A stretch of DNA of 64,000 nt from Fictibacillus macauensis ZFHKF-1 (GCF_000269865.1 NZ_AKKV01000024.1:1-64000); one strand, 5' to 3'. Counted from the first letter of the stretch, positions 1 through 8,970 are shown. Notes: a model not told the origin generated them from the letters alone. A program made the numbers and translations.

Positions 1-526
1 CATAGCGGCTTGTACAGTGAAGAGAAGCGCAGAAATAGATATAATAATCATATTCATAATGAGGCCAAATCGAGCAATTGATACATTCTTATACTTGGCA
101 ATTATTCTTCCTAACACATCTAGTCCACCATTTGAACCACCAGCTCGAAGCATAATTGCTCCACCCGCAAAGGAAATAACGCCACCAAAGATTGCATTCA
201 AGAGAATATTTTCCGTCCACATACTGTTAATAGGAATAACATGTAAGAAAAAAAGAATCACAAATCACCGCTATAACAGTATACAGAACAAACTTCCGTC
301 CAAGATGAATATAAGCTAATACGAGCAACGGTATGTTAAAAAGAAAATATTGAACACCAACAGAGAGACCCGTAAGCTGATAAATTATCATACAAATCCC
401 CATCAGCCCCCCTGCTAAAAGATGAGAAGGCAATAACAACGTATTAGAGCCAATGGCTACACAAATACTTCCTACAAGTATGAACCCCAACTCTTTTGTG
501 ATTTTTATATACATATGTTGTTTCAT
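1..526 (-). pseudogene. YitT family membrane protein, frameshifted, cut by window edge
   Basis: The N-terminal part, read from 526 downward, has the hydrophobic segments and small-residue-rich loops of YitT-family integral membrane proteins (IAIGSNTLLLPSHLLAGG-like region, residues 18-40). That frame stops at 227-229. Removing one base from a run of seven A (positions 248-254, T on the coding strand) restores an open frame to the window edge, with family-like text: AIFGGVISFAGGAIMLRAGG, then GGLDVLGRIIAKYKN. The gene is therefore a single reading frame broken by a homopolymer indel, either a real mutation or a sequencing error. The 3' end lies outside the window. Function of the family is not well defined. 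The start at 526 is an ATG about 10 bases downstream of a GAGGTG ribosome binding site. Confidence 0.8.
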
Positions 527-640
527 ATTTCACCTCATCTTGGTAGACTACCTCCATTACCCCCTATTATTTTCCTGCTATCCATTAAACATACAAAAAA
601 AGAAGACCTAGTTAAACATAGATCTTCCTGTCTTTCTCCC

Positions 641-1438
641 TTATAAAAGCTTGCTCACATGAATGACTTCTCGATAGCCTGCTCTTGTTAAATGATATTC
701 CTCATCTAAATAGCCTTCTCGATAAAGCGCTTGAAGGGTTTCTAGCGGAATATTGTTTCGCATTTGATCTAATCTTTCATTTATTTCTTGAAGTGAAGCT
801 GTCTCCACCACTTCAGGCGTCATTGCTCGAACAATTCCTTCTAATTTCGCATCACGCTTTTGAAATAATTGCGGCGTTTTAGTAATAGCTTGAGAAATTT
901 TGGCACCAAACTGAATCATATCTTGTTTTAGTTTAGATGCTCGTTTCTCCTTTTCTTCGATTTGTTGCTCAAAAAATTTTTTCTCTTCTTCATTGAGGTC
1001 ATCTCTCGTGTACAATTGTTGAAAAATTTGTGTTTTATCCATTTCAATTTGACGAAGTTCCTCTTCTTGTAAGCGAATCGTTTCCATTTCTTTTGCACTC
1101 GGTGTAAAAGTCACAGTAGGATCAATTCCTTCGAAAAGGTCATTCTTTTGGGTTTGTTCTTCGTTAGAGGATACGACAGAACGTTTTGACGGTTCTTGCT
1201 CACTTTGTGCTAGTTGATCTTTCACTTCTGTCATCAACACTAGTAGTTCCTTATACTTACGGTAATACATGAGTGAGACCGCGACAGCAAATAACGAAGC
1301 AAATAACGAAATAAAGTCTGAAAAGCGAAAAACAAATGACGAAACAGCAATTTTATATAACAATAGTAATACTACTGCTGCAATCACAATGACTTTAAGC
1401 CAACTTTCTCGGTTAGCTATTTGTTCACTTTTCTTCAT
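641..1438 (-). CDS. hypothetical membrane-anchored coiled-coil protein
   Basis: A 265-residue protein I do not recognise. Residues about 14-34 and 40-60 form two hydrophobic segments. The rest is highly charged and predicted cytoplasmic, with long Glu/Lys/Gln-rich stretches (residues about 115-185) typical of coiled coil. The C-terminal 50 residues look like a small folded domain (LDQMRNN..LQALYREGYLDEEYHLTRAGYREV). An AAAGGGTG ribosome binding site precedes the ATG. It is divergent from the DUF2254 gene, with about 150 bases between them. No enzymatic motif is visible. A signalling or scaffold role is possible but unsupported. Confidence 0.75.
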   Translation of the reverse strand: MKKSEQIANRESWLKVIVIAAVVLLLLYKIAVSSFVFRFSDFISLFASLFAVAVSLMYYRKYKELLVLMTEVKDQLAQSEQEPSKRSVVSSNEEQTQKNDLFEGIDPTVTFTPSAKEMETIRLQEEELRQIEMDKTQIFQQLYTRDDLNEEEKKFFEQQIEEKEKRASKLKQDMIQFGAKISQAITKTPQLFQKRDAKLEGIVRAMTPEVVETASLQEINERLDQMRNNIPLETLQALYREGYLDEEYHLTRAGYREVIHVSKLL

Positions 1439-1591
1439 AAATATGCACCCTTTCTACTGCTTTCTTTCATTAAAATAACGAAAAAGTGTTCTCATGTCCA
1501 ATGATTATAAGAATAAAGATAATTTGACGTGTGAAAATTTTAAATTAAGGAATACATAGAAGACCCATTACTATAAGGAGTGTTTCTATAG

Positions 1592-2971
1592 ATGCCATCA
1601 CCATTTCGCCAATTTCATACTCATGTAAATCGTTATCGGCAAATGTCCAAACGAGAACGATTTCATCAATTACATACAAATCTTTGGTTTACTTCTTTAC
1701 GATTTATCTTATATTCTTTATTTTTATTAACCCTTTCTTTTACACTCGATGATTATTTCACTATAGGGGAACGGTCGTTTTTTTACATTAGCTTCTCTCT
1801 CACTCATTCTCTTGTCAGTACATTAACGGCAGGACTATTAACATTAACGACCTTCACTTTTAACTTAGTTCTTGTTGTATTCACCACTTTTTCAAGTCAA
1901 TTCTCACCACGAATACTTAAAAACTTCATTTCCAACCAAGCAACACAAAGAATTTTAGGTATTTTTTCAGGAAGCTTTCTTTACATGCTTTTTTCTTTTT
2001 TTAGTTTAAATACGCAATATACAAAAAAATTTTTAGCTGTTCCTTTAACAGCCGTACTATTAGCCACCTTATCCATGGCAACATTTGTATTTTTCATTCA
2101 CCATGCGGTCGGTTGGCTCCAAGTAAATAAAATGACAGATGATATGAAAAACGAGTCACTTACCATTGTAGATGGTCCTCTACAAAATGAAATTCAAGCT
2201 TATTGTATCGACGATTGTGAACAGATTGAAGCACAGGCAGCACAACTATCAGGGGCAGACGGAACAACGATTACAGCACCTTCATCTGGTTATATTCAAT
2301 TAATTGACTTCAAAAATATGATTAGCGAAGCACAACAAGATCAACTCATCCTATTACTTCATCAAGATGTAGGAGAATATGTGATACAAAATACGCCCAT
2401 TATTACGTATTGGAAAAATGGTAGTGGCTATGTTAATAAAGAGAAATACACGGCATTATTCAGCATTGGTAACGCCCAAAAAGAAGTACAAGATATTGGA
2501 TTCAGCATTAACAAATTAGTAGAGGTTGCGATTCGCTCGCTCGGAAATTACGATCCAAAAACAACCCAAAATGCTTTAAATCATCTTGCGGATCTCTTGG
2601 CTTATCTTTCTTCTGTAGCAACGTTCAATCCCTATCTTGTTGATGAAAATGAGCAACTTCGAATGATTACTCCAAAGAAAAATTTTAGTGATTATTTGTA
2701 TAACAGCTTAGGTTATATTCGCCACTATGCTGGTGAAAATATCATTGTCGGGTTAGAAATTTTAAAGATTTTAAAATTAATTGCAAAAACAGCATCACCT
2801 AGAGATTTAGAAGCTATATGGAATTTTTCCGTCTATACAGTAACGGGTTATCAAAAGCTCTTTTTGTTTTCTCTGGATCGGCATAAATTTAATGAAATGC
2901 TTTATGAAATTGCTGTAGCAACCAATCATACTGATGATTTCACAAAAATCATTAACGGCAATGAACTATAG
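1592..2971 (+). CDS. DUF2254 domain-containing membrane protein
   Basis: This 459-residue protein carries four hydrophobic segments in the first 175 residues, then a soluble C-terminal region. The stretch around residues 70-125 (LVSTLTAGLLTLTTFTFNLV, then SSQFSPRILKNF and RILGIFSGSFLYML) matches the DUF2254 pattern as I remember it, including the SQFSPR motif after the second membrane helix. The biochemical function of DUF2254 is unknown. The start is an ATG 11 bases after TAAGGAG. The gene stands alone: the next gene starts about 120 bases downstream and has its own ribosome binding site. Confidence 0.85.
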   Translation: MPSPFRQFHTHVNRYRQMSKRERFHQLHTNLWFTSLRFILYSLFLLTLSFTLDDYFTIGERSFFYISFSLTHSLVSTLTAGLLTLTTFTFNLVLVVFTTFSSQFSPRILKNFISNQATQRILGIFSGSFLYMLFSFFSLNTQYTKKFLAVPLTAVLLATLSMATFVFFIHHAVGWLQVNKMTDDMKNESLTIVDGPLQNEIQAYCIDDCEQIEAQAAQLSGADGTTITAPSSGYIQLIDFKNMISEAQQDQLILLLHQDVGEYVIQNTPIITYWKNGSGYVNKEKYTALFSIGNAQKEVQDIGFSINKLVEVAIRSLGNYDPKTTQNALNHLADLLAYLSSVATFNPYLVDENEQLRMITPKKNFSDYLYNSLGYIRHYAGENIIVGLEILKILKLIAKTASPRDLEAIWNFSVYTVTGYQKLFLFSLDRHKFNEMLYEIAVATNHTDDFTKIINGNEL

Positions 2972-3089
2972 CTTCCCATTTTTCTAAAAAAAGGATTTTA
3001 TTTTCTTCTGCAGAACTGTAATAAGAATACAAATCGTGTTAAAAATAGGTAGCATTCGGGTATAAATAGAGAGAAAGGAGGAAGAGTGA

Positions 3090-3260
3090 ATGACCATTAA
3101 ATATAAGGTGGTAGAAGCAAGTGGGCGCTTTACCTTTAATCCAGAAACCGTGCCAGAAGCAACTCGTCTTATGACAAAAGAAGAGGCCGAACGTCTTAAA
3201 GCTAAATTAGAGGAATGTGTACCTTTTCAGCTTGACATCATAAAAGTAGAAGTAAATTAA
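3090..3260 (+). CDS. small conserved-looking protein (56 aa)
   Basis: A 56-residue reading frame, MTIKYKVVEASGRF... ending ..IIKVEVN. A strong GAAAGGAGG ribosome binding site lies about 8 bases before the ATG. A good intrinsic terminator follows the stop codon directly, so the frame is bounded by a clean start signal and a clean terminator. The sequence alternates short beta-like stretches with one charged helix (MTKEEAERLKAKLEE, residues 28-42). I do not recognise the family. Confidence rests on the flanking signals rather than homology. Confidence 0.7.
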   Translation: MTIKYKVVEASGRFTFNPETVPEATRLMTKEEAERLKAKLEECVPFQLDIIKVEVN

Positions 3261-3297
3261 AAACAGCTTGAGCTTTTTTGCCCAAGCTGTTTTTTAT
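3261..3297 (+). terminator. intrinsic terminator after the 56-aa gene
   Basis: Arms AAACAGCTTG (3261-3270) and CAAGCTGTTT (3283-3292) are perfect complements, followed by a T run. Confidence 0.85.
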
Positions 3298-3389
3298 TGG
3301 TTTCAAGGAATAACATGTTAAAATTTCAAAAAAGCTTCATACATATTCAAAAAAGCCTTTCCCAATACTACTTGTTGGGAGGTTACCAT

Positions 3390-4289
3390 ATGTTTATATC
3401 AACTGTTTTAAGCTTATTACTTGCTACTTCATCTGTTACGCAACCGAAACATCCAGTTCAACCCGTTCAAACGAAAGATAGCATTACCCTTGTTCAAAAT
3501 GGCCAGACGATTGCCATTGTAGAAAGGCAAAAATTCTCACTTCCTCTTCCAGGAACGCCGATTGTTTCCTCAGAAAAGTATAATGCTTTCCTAAAACAAC
3601 TGCGTGATCAGTTGTATATTGCTCCTAAAAATGCACGCATTGATGCGTATGGCCGTATTGTGCCAGGTGCCTATGGATCTACGCTGAATGCCCCTCTTTT
3701 TAAAGAGTATTTCTACCGTGCTTTCTTTGATCGCAATGCTTCAAAGGTGATTGTACCAACGAGGTTAACATACCCTAAAGTTGACAGTGAATTATTGAGT
3801 ACGATTCGCAGTAATCAACTCGGTCGCTACATGACATACTTTAATCATTCGAATGCTTCACGAATCCATAATATTTCCTTAGCAGCCAAAGCAATTGATA
3901 ACCATGTTGTTTTTCCTGGCGAAACATTTTCCTTCAATTCGGTTGTTGGAAAACGCACGAGTAAGCGTGGTTATGAAAAAGCACCCGTTATTATAAAAGG
4001 TGAGCTATCAGAAGGTGTAGGTGGTGGGATTTGTCAAGTTTCATCTACTCTTTTTAATGCAGCAGATGCAGCCGGCTTAACCATTGTTCAACGATTTTCT
4101 CATAGTCGGAGAGTACCGTACGTTCCTAAAGGACGTGATGCAACTGTAAGTTGGTACGGTCCAGATTTCCGTTTTTATAATCATTATGGACAACCGATTC
4201 TGATTCGAGCAAAAGCATACGGCAGCAGTATGGCAGTGTGGATTACTACTTCTGAAGCAGTAAAAAAGGTTCCACGGCGTAAAAAATAA
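3390..4289 (+). CDS. VanW family secreted or membrane-anchored protein
   Basis: A 299-residue protein. The chosen ATG at 3390 follows GGGAGG by 7 bases and opens a signal-peptide-like N-terminus (MFISTVLSLLLATSSVTQ). An in-frame TTG at 3297 lies inside the upstream terminator and is unlikely. The C-terminal half is a VanW domain: NHSNASRIHNISLAAKAI, then VVFPGETFSFNSVVG, then a glycine-rich GGGICQVSSTLFNAA block and SWYGPDFRFYN. VanW-domain proteins occur in Gram-positive cell envelopes, some beside vancomycin resistance genes, but the reaction is not established. No van genes are nearby, so a general envelope role is more likely than resistance. Confidence 0.85.
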   Translation: MFISTVLSLLLATSSVTQPKHPVQPVQTKDSITLVQNGQTIAIVERQKFSLPLPGTPIVSSEKYNAFLKQLRDQLYIAPKNARIDAYGRIVPGAYGSTLNAPLFKEYFYRAFFDRNASKVIVPTRLTYPKVDSELLSTIRSNQLGRYMTYFNHSNASRIHNISLAAKAIDNHVVFPGETFSFNSVVGKRTSKRGYEKAPVIIKGELSEGVGGGICQVSSTLFNAADAAGLTIVQRFSHSRRVPYVPKGRDATVSWYGPDFRFYNHYGQPILIRAKAYGSSMAVWITTSEAVKKVPRRKK

Positions 4290-4393
4290 TGAGTTTGTGT
4301 CAACTTTGTTAACCATTGCACAAACCCATTCCACAAAGGAACGAACGGTGATAGAATACTGGTAGCAAATCATCTTTGGAAAGAAGTGATGAT

Positions 4394-4669
4394 ATGAAAA
4401 GTCTACCGTTTTTCTATACGCTGTATTTAATTAATGGTTTACTTCTTGCCGGTGGTCTCGTAAGTCCAGCATATTTAATGGCTGCTCGCTGGAGCATGAT
4501 TTTTTTTAATGTTACTGCTCTTGCTGCCCTCATTTATTATAAAGAACGAAACAATAGAGAAGGTTGGAAACAATTAAAGACGCGAGGGCGATCCATTTGG
4601 TGGCTCTTTTTTCTCTTTAATATGGCTGCTGCCATCAATGAAGTACTACATTCAAATTTATTTTCTTAA
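4394..4669 (+). CDS. small three-helix membrane protein
   Basis: A 91-residue protein that is almost entirely membrane: hydrophobic segments near residues 4-26, 32-50 and 68-85, separated by a basic loop (KERNNREGWKQLKTRGR) that should lie in the cytoplasm. The ATG at 4394 follows a GAAAGAAGTGAT ribosome binding region. An in-frame TTG at 4376 is possible but has no spacing for a binding site. I do not recognise the family. A terminator follows at once, so it is probably monocistronic. Confidence 0.65.
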   Translation: MKSLPFFYTLYLINGLLLAGGLVSPAYLMAARWSMIFFNVTALAALIYYKERNNREGWKQLKTRGRSIWWLFFLFNMAAAINEVLHSNLFS

Positions 4670-4679
4670 TACGAGTGAA

Positions 4680-4710
4680 GAAGTCGGGATGATCCGGCTT
4701 CTTTTTTTTT
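4680..4710 (+). terminator. intrinsic terminator
   Basis: GAAGTCGG (4680-4687 with one A shared) pairs with CCGGCTTC (4694-4701) across a 6-base loop, with one G-T pair, followed by nine T. Confidence 0.8.
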
Positions 4711-4769
4711 GTGAAGTGAGCTGATCGAGTTCCTAAGAACTATCATTTCATGTATTTTCCATAAAACCG

Positions 4770-4822
4770 TTTACAAAAATATAATTTATCGTTAAAATAA
4801 ATTTTAACGATAAATTATATTT
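4770..4822 (+). promoter_or_regulatory. promoter with 46-bp palindromic operator for the MFS gene
   Basis: TTTACA (4770-4775) and TAAAAT (4793-4798) are 17 bases apart, a good sigma-A promoter. A perfect inverted repeat with 22-base arms (4777-4798 and 4801-4822) and a 2-base centre covers the -10 box and the presumed start site. The inner core is TTTATCGTTAAAAT and its complement. It is probably the binding site of the ArsR-type protein encoded downstream of the exporter, which would repress it. The link is inferred from position. Confidence 0.75.
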
Positions 4823-4838
4823 AAAAGGAGAAATTGCC

Positions 4839-6101
4839 ATGTCCTCTGTCTCATTACCTTCTTTATCAAAAAAAGTGTTACCATCTCGTCCCCTTTTTAA
4901 AAACCGTGCCTTCATCTTCTTGCTAACAGCTGGTTTATTTGCTAATCTCGCCTTTTCGCTTTATATAATTAGCGAAACCTGGTATGTTCTTAACACACTA
5001 CAACAACCTAAAAGATTAGGAACCATTCTTGTTTTTGCCACACTGCCAAGACTTCTACTAATGACATTCGCTGGTGTACTAGGGGATCGTTATTCTAGGC
5101 AACGCATTTTAACCGTCACACTTTTTGCACGTAGCCTTCTTTTACTTGGAATCCTGCCTGTATTTTATTACAACTATTTAAACTTTTCGGTTCTTTGTAT
5201 CTTTACCGTTCTCTTTGGTGCTTTGGATGCTTTTTATTGGCCTATTAGTCAAACATTAATGACGGAACTTGTTTCTAAAGAACAACTTGTCCGTGCTAAC
5301 TCTCTTAGCATGATGATTTATAATATCACCTCACTAACCGGTCCAATTCTAGCAGGCATTATTTTAACATTTTTCTCCTATGGTATCATTTTCCTGACAA
5401 CCTCAATCATGCTCATCTTCAGTGCCCTTATTATATATTGTAGCGTGCAAACAAAAAGCGCTTCTCACGAACCACGAAAGGAACGCCAAGATTCATCATT
5501 TTTAATGGACTTCAAACAAGGGCTTACTTATGTAAAAAGTATTCCGTTTCTACTGATTATGATGTTTGCCTCCATCATTATAAATTTACTTATTGTTGGG
5601 CCACTATCCATCGGCATCCCATTTATCGCTAAACAAACACTACACGGTGACGTCCTGTCGCTCAGCTATATGGAAACTGCGTTTGCAGTCGGTCTTCTTG
5701 GTGGGGCTACACTTATTTCCATTACGCAATTACGACGCAAACGACCTCTCGTTCAAATGAGCAGCATCGGTTGCTTAGCACTATGCGTCTTACTTTTAAG
5801 CCAAGTTCATATGCTATGGCAGTGCCTCATACTACTTAGTGTGGCGGGAATATTCTTAGGAATCGTTAACAGCCTAGGCCCTGCGCTCGTTCAAGAACAA
5901 ACCGATCCTATAATGATGAGTCGTGTACAAAGCATACTAGCTACTGGTTCTATGGGGTTTGTACCGTTATCTTTTGCTTTAATGTCCGTTTTACTATCCA
6001 GCTTTTCAATTCATACGATTTTACTTTATAGCGGTGCCGCCTTGTTTATTTTTATACTGTGTATTTGTATTAGTAGCCAATCCATTCGTACGATGAATTA
6101 A
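4839..6101 (+). CDS. MFS transporter (12-TM efflux type)
   Basis: A 420-residue major facilitator protein with about 12 hydrophobic segments. The loop between helices 2 and 3 holds the motif A signature GVLGDRYSRQRI (residues about 80-91), which marks drug/proton antiporters and related exporters. It starts at an ATG 8 bases after AAAAGGAG. The gene sits under a palindromic operator and is followed by an ArsR-type regulator 73 bases downstream, the usual layout of a substrate-induced efflux module. The exported compound cannot be told from sequence. Confidence 0.85.
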   Translation: MSSVSLPSLSKKVLPSRPLFKNRAFIFLLTAGLFANLAFSLYIISETWYVLNTLQQPKRLGTILVFATLPRLLLMTFAGVLGDRYSRQRILTVTLFARSLLLLGILPVFYYNYLNFSVLCIFTVLFGALDAFYWPISQTLMTELVSKEQLVRANSLSMMIYNITSLTGPILAGIILTFFSYGIIFLTTSIMLIFSALIIYCSVQTKSASHEPRKERQDSSFLMDFKQGLTYVKSIPFLLIMMFASIIINLLIVGPLSIGIPFIAKQTLHGDVLSLSYMETAFAVGLLGGATLISITQLRRKRPLVQMSSIGCLALCVLLLSQVHMLWQCLILLSVAGIFLGIVNSLGPALVQEQTDPIMMSRVQSILATGSMGFVPLSFALMSVLLSSFSIHTILLYSGAALFIFILCICISSQSIRTMN

Positions 6102-6174
6102 TTGTTGCAACATTTCCCTCTTTTATTGGATGTATGGTATCCTTTTTACAAACAACGGTTGAGGTGGGATACTC

Positions 6175-6822
6175 GTGCAAGTAAAACCAAATTCTATTGA
6201 ACTTATGAAAATCTTCAGCGACCCTAGACGATTACAAATTTTACATGCTGCTCTTGACGAACCGATTACAGTGAAACAACTTGCAATCGAGCTAAATGAA
6301 CAACCGTCTAGATTGTATTATCATGTAAAAAAACTAGAAGAAGCTGACCTTCTCGAAGTGACAGAAACTAAGCAACTTGGTAATCTTACTGAAAAATATT
6401 ATCAAACGGTAAATATGAAGGATACGCTATATCGTGGTAGCCCACAAATTCAAGCCGAACAGCCAGAAGTAACGCTATCACTTACCTATCAATTAATTCA
6501 GCCTGCGCTCACGTTATTAGAGAAATCATTAGAGGAGATTCGCAAAGCGAAAGAACAAAATATACATCATACGTCTCACCTCTATCAATTTGATATTAGT
6601 TCCGTGAGCGATCGATTAACCGCACAAGAATGGGCTGATTCGATCCCTAAAATAATACAAATGATAGCAAAGAAGGATGAAAACACGATCCCCCTTCCTT
6701 CCCGTACCTTTACTGAAGAGGAAGGAAAAGAACAAGGTACGTACCAATATGTTTTACTTAGCTATCGATTAGAAGATGTTGAACACGTGAAAAACGAAAA
6801 TACGAAAAAACCACCTCTTTAA
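6175..6822 (+). CDS. ArsR-type winged-helix transcriptional regulator
   Basis: A 215-residue protein. Residues 5-75 form an HTH of the ArsR/HTH_20 type: ELMKIFSDPRRLQILHAAL, then VKQLAIELNEQPSRLYYHVK as the recognition region, then LEEADLLEVTETK as the wing. The C-terminal 130 residues are a helix-rich region without a recognised ligand fold. No metal-binding ELCVCDL-type box is present, so this is not an arsenic/zinc sensor of the classical kind. The start is GTG, 6 bases after GAGGTGG. It probably controls the upstream exporter through the long palindrome at 4777-4822. Confidence 0.8.
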   Translation: MQVKPNSIELMKIFSDPRRLQILHAALDEPITVKQLAIELNEQPSRLYYHVKKLEEADLLEVTETKQLGNLTEKYYQTVNMKDTLYRGSPQIQAEQPEVTLSLTYQLIQPALTLLEKSLEEIRKAKEQNIHHTSHLYQFDISSVSDRLTAQEWADSIPKIIQMIAKKDENTIPLPSRTFTEEEGKEQGTYQYVLLSYRLEDVEHVKNENTKKPPL

Positions 6823-6844
6823 AATAATGGGGGGGTTTTTCGTG
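6802..6844 (+). terminator. terminator overlapping end of ArsR-type gene
   Basis: ACGAAAAAACC (6802-6812) pairs imperfectly with GGTTTTTCGT ending at 6844. The loop includes the stop codon region. The stem has a mismatch, so strength is uncertain. Confidence 0.5.
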
Positions 6845-7150
6845 TCATATTCCCTCTAATGTCCTAGCCGACGTACTTTCTCCTCTAGAAGCCTGTGCAA
6901 CTCCCATTCGATTTAGTAGCCGTTTTTATTACTGTGTAACTATATCCTCATTTTCATTAAACCTTCCTGTTCTCTTAAAAAATAAGGATTATGTTGAGAG
7001 GCGTTTCCAAAACAGCAATCTATATTTACCCTGATCATTTCTCAAGTTAATAACCATAAAAATACTTAAATTACACAATAATCAACTGTAAAAAAATAAA
7101 TTAACAGAAAATTTTAACCTATGATTATACAACTTTTCTCCCATGTTTGC
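6845..7150. other. intergenic region before the first protease gene, with a CodY-like box
   Basis: About 300 bases without a convincing gene on either strand. It is A/T-rich toward the protease. AATTAACAGAAAATT (7099-7113) matches the CodY consensus AATTTTCWGAAAATT at 13 of 15 positions, about 135 bases before the presumed transcription start. CodY represses extracellular protease genes in relatives, so the match is plausible but unproved. Confidence 0.4.
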
Positions 7151-7260
7151 ACTTGGGAAAAAATAAGTGCAGAATAGTTTGAATACTGTAATTAAATACT
7201 TTGATTTTCCCAATAAAACTTCTTTTACACTGTGATATAGTAATGTACAAGGGCGCCCCC
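7151..7260 (+). promoter_or_regulatory. protease control region, copy 1
   Basis: Inverted arms TTGGGAAAA (7153-7161) and TTTTCCCAA (7205-7213) lie 52 bases apart centre to centre. The right arm ends 23 bases before a -10 box TATAGT (7236-7241). The -35 position (7213-7218) reads ATAAAA, far from TTGACA, so the promoter should need an activator. The presumed transcript begins near the conserved ACAAGGGCGCCCC (7248-7260). The same layout recurs before the second protease gene. Confidence 0.65.
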
Positions 7261-7282
7261 TATAAAAATTCGGAGGGTTAAG

Positions 7283-8950
7283 ATGAAAAAAGGATTAGTA
7301 GCAATCGTCTCAGCAACAGTATTATTTGGCTCAGCTTATCAAGCAGCTGCTGCATACGAACCAGGAACAAACGCACAAAAACTAGTAGTAATCGAAAATC
7401 ATAACAAGAATGCAGCCAACCTACAAGTAACGAAAGAAGGTTACCAGTCTGCTCCCTCATTTATTTCAGGAAATATTTCAAAAGATACATATCTTTCAAA
7501 AGAAGATATCTTAACGTTTTTGAAAAATAATAATAAGTTATTTTCCTTTGATGCCAAGAAAAACGTAACGTTTGTTAGCGAAACAAAAGATTCTCTTGGC
7601 ATGAAACATTACGTATTTAATCTTTCAATTAATGGAGTTCCAGTTGATGATGCACGACTGTTCGTGCATACAGATCAGCATGGTAAAATTACTGCAATTA
7701 ACCATGACGTGCAAAGTAATCTCCCTACTGATGGGAAGGCTGCAAAAAAGCTAAGCAAAGAAACAGCCATTCAAAAAGCTTGGAAACATGTTGGAGAAGC
7801 ACCAAAAAAAGAAGTAAAACCATTAGCCGTTAAAGGGGCAAGCCCAAATAGCCTTGGTGAAAAAGCAAAGCTTGTCATGGTGAAAGATGGCAATGATTAT
7901 AAATTAGCTTATCGTGTTGCGTTGCAATATATTGCACCTACTCCAGCAAATTGGCAAGTATATGTAGATGCTACCGATGGTCATATCATCAAAAGCCGTA
8001 ATGATATTATGGATGATGGAGCTGAAACCGGCTCAGGAAAAGGTGTCCTTGGCGATACGAAATCACTGAACACAACGTCTTCTAAAGGTAGCTATTATTT
8101 ATCAGATGGAACAAAGGGTATGGGTGGCAATCATCGAATCGAAACATACGATGCAGCTAACGTTGATTACACAAGTGATCAACTTCCTGGAACATTAATG
8201 AAAGATTCTGATAATAAATGGACATCTTCTGAACAAGCAGCAGCTGTTGATGCTCACTTTTACGCAGGAAAGGTATATGATTATTACAAGAAAACATTCG
8301 GTCGCAACAGTTTTGACGGAAAAGGCTCATCATTAATTTCTTCCGTACATGTAGGTAGTGATTGGAATAATGCGGTTTGGAACGGTCAGCAAATGCTTTA
8401 CGGAGATGGCGATGGCAGGGAGTTTGGAAGCCTTGCTGGGGCATTAGATGTAGTAGCTCATGAACTAACGCATGCTGTAACAGAGTACTCCGCTAACTTA
8501 AAATACGAAGGTCAATCTGGCGCATTAAATGAGTCAATGTCTGATGTATTTGGTTACTTCCTTGATCCAAGTGATTGGTGGGTGGGAGAAGATGTATACA
8601 CACCAGGTAAATCTGGAGATGGGCTTCGCAACTTGCAAAAGCCTGAGCTCGGAGCGGATGGTGGTCAACCTTCACATATGAAAAATTATGTAAATACTTC
8701 TGAAGATGACGGTGGCGTTCATACAAACAGCGGTATTCCTAATAAAGCTGCTTACTTAACCATTTCTGCAATGGGTCAAGCAAAAGCTGAAAAAGTATAC
8801 TATCGTGCTTTAACAACTTACATGACGTCTTCAACAAACTTTAGTGGCGCACGTGCTGCACTTTTAAGTGCTACTGCTGATTTATTTGGTAAAGATGGTA
8901 CAGAATATAATGCTGTGAAGACAGCATGGTCAAATGTTGGTGTGAACTAA
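7283..8950 (+). CDS. npr: bacillolysin (thermolysin-type neutral metalloprotease, M4), copy 1
   Basis: A 555-residue secreted zinc endopeptidase precursor. Residues 1-23 are a signal peptide ending at an AAAA region. Residues about 35-220 hold the FTP and PepSY propeptide domains, which act as chaperone and inhibitor until self-cleavage. The mature M4 domain follows, with zinc ligands in HELTH (His393, His397) and Glu417 in GALNESMSD, catalytic Glu394, and the transition-state His480 in GGVHTNSGIPNKA. Length is normal for the family. The start follows CGGAGGG by 7 bases. It closely resembles the second protease at 14676 throughout. Secreted to the medium to degrade protein. Confidence 0.95.
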   Translation: MKKGLVAIVSATVLFGSAYQAAAAYEPGTNAQKLVVIENHNKNAANLQVTKEGYQSAPSFISGNISKDTYLSKEDILTFLKNNNKLFSFDAKKNVTFVSETKDSLGMKHYVFNLSINGVPVDDARLFVHTDQHGKITAINHDVQSNLPTDGKAAKKLSKETAIQKAWKHVGEAPKKEVKPLAVKGASPNSLGEKAKLVMVKDGNDYKLAYRVALQYIAPTPANWQVYVDATDGHIIKSRNDIMDDGAETGSGKGVLGDTKSLNTTSSKGSYYLSDGTKGMGGNHRIETYDAANVDYTSDQLPGTLMKDSDNKWTSSEQAAAVDAHFYAGKVYDYYKKTFGRNSFDGKGSSLISSVHVGSDWNNAVWNGQQMLYGDGDGREFGSLAGALDVVAHELTHAVTEYSANLKYEGQSGALNESMSDVFGYFLDPSDWWVGEDVYTPGKSGDGLRNLQKPELGADGGQPSHMKNYVNTSEDDGGVHTNSGIPNKAAYLTISAMGQAKAEKVYYRALTTYMTSSTNFSGARAALLSATADLFGKDGTEYNAVKTAWSNVGVN

Positions 8951-8970
8951 TTTATTTTTCTTATTATAGG

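Noticed and set aside
17-319. + strand frame across the YitT region
   Set aside because: It has no binding site and lies opposite a gene with clear family text. It is a shadow frame.
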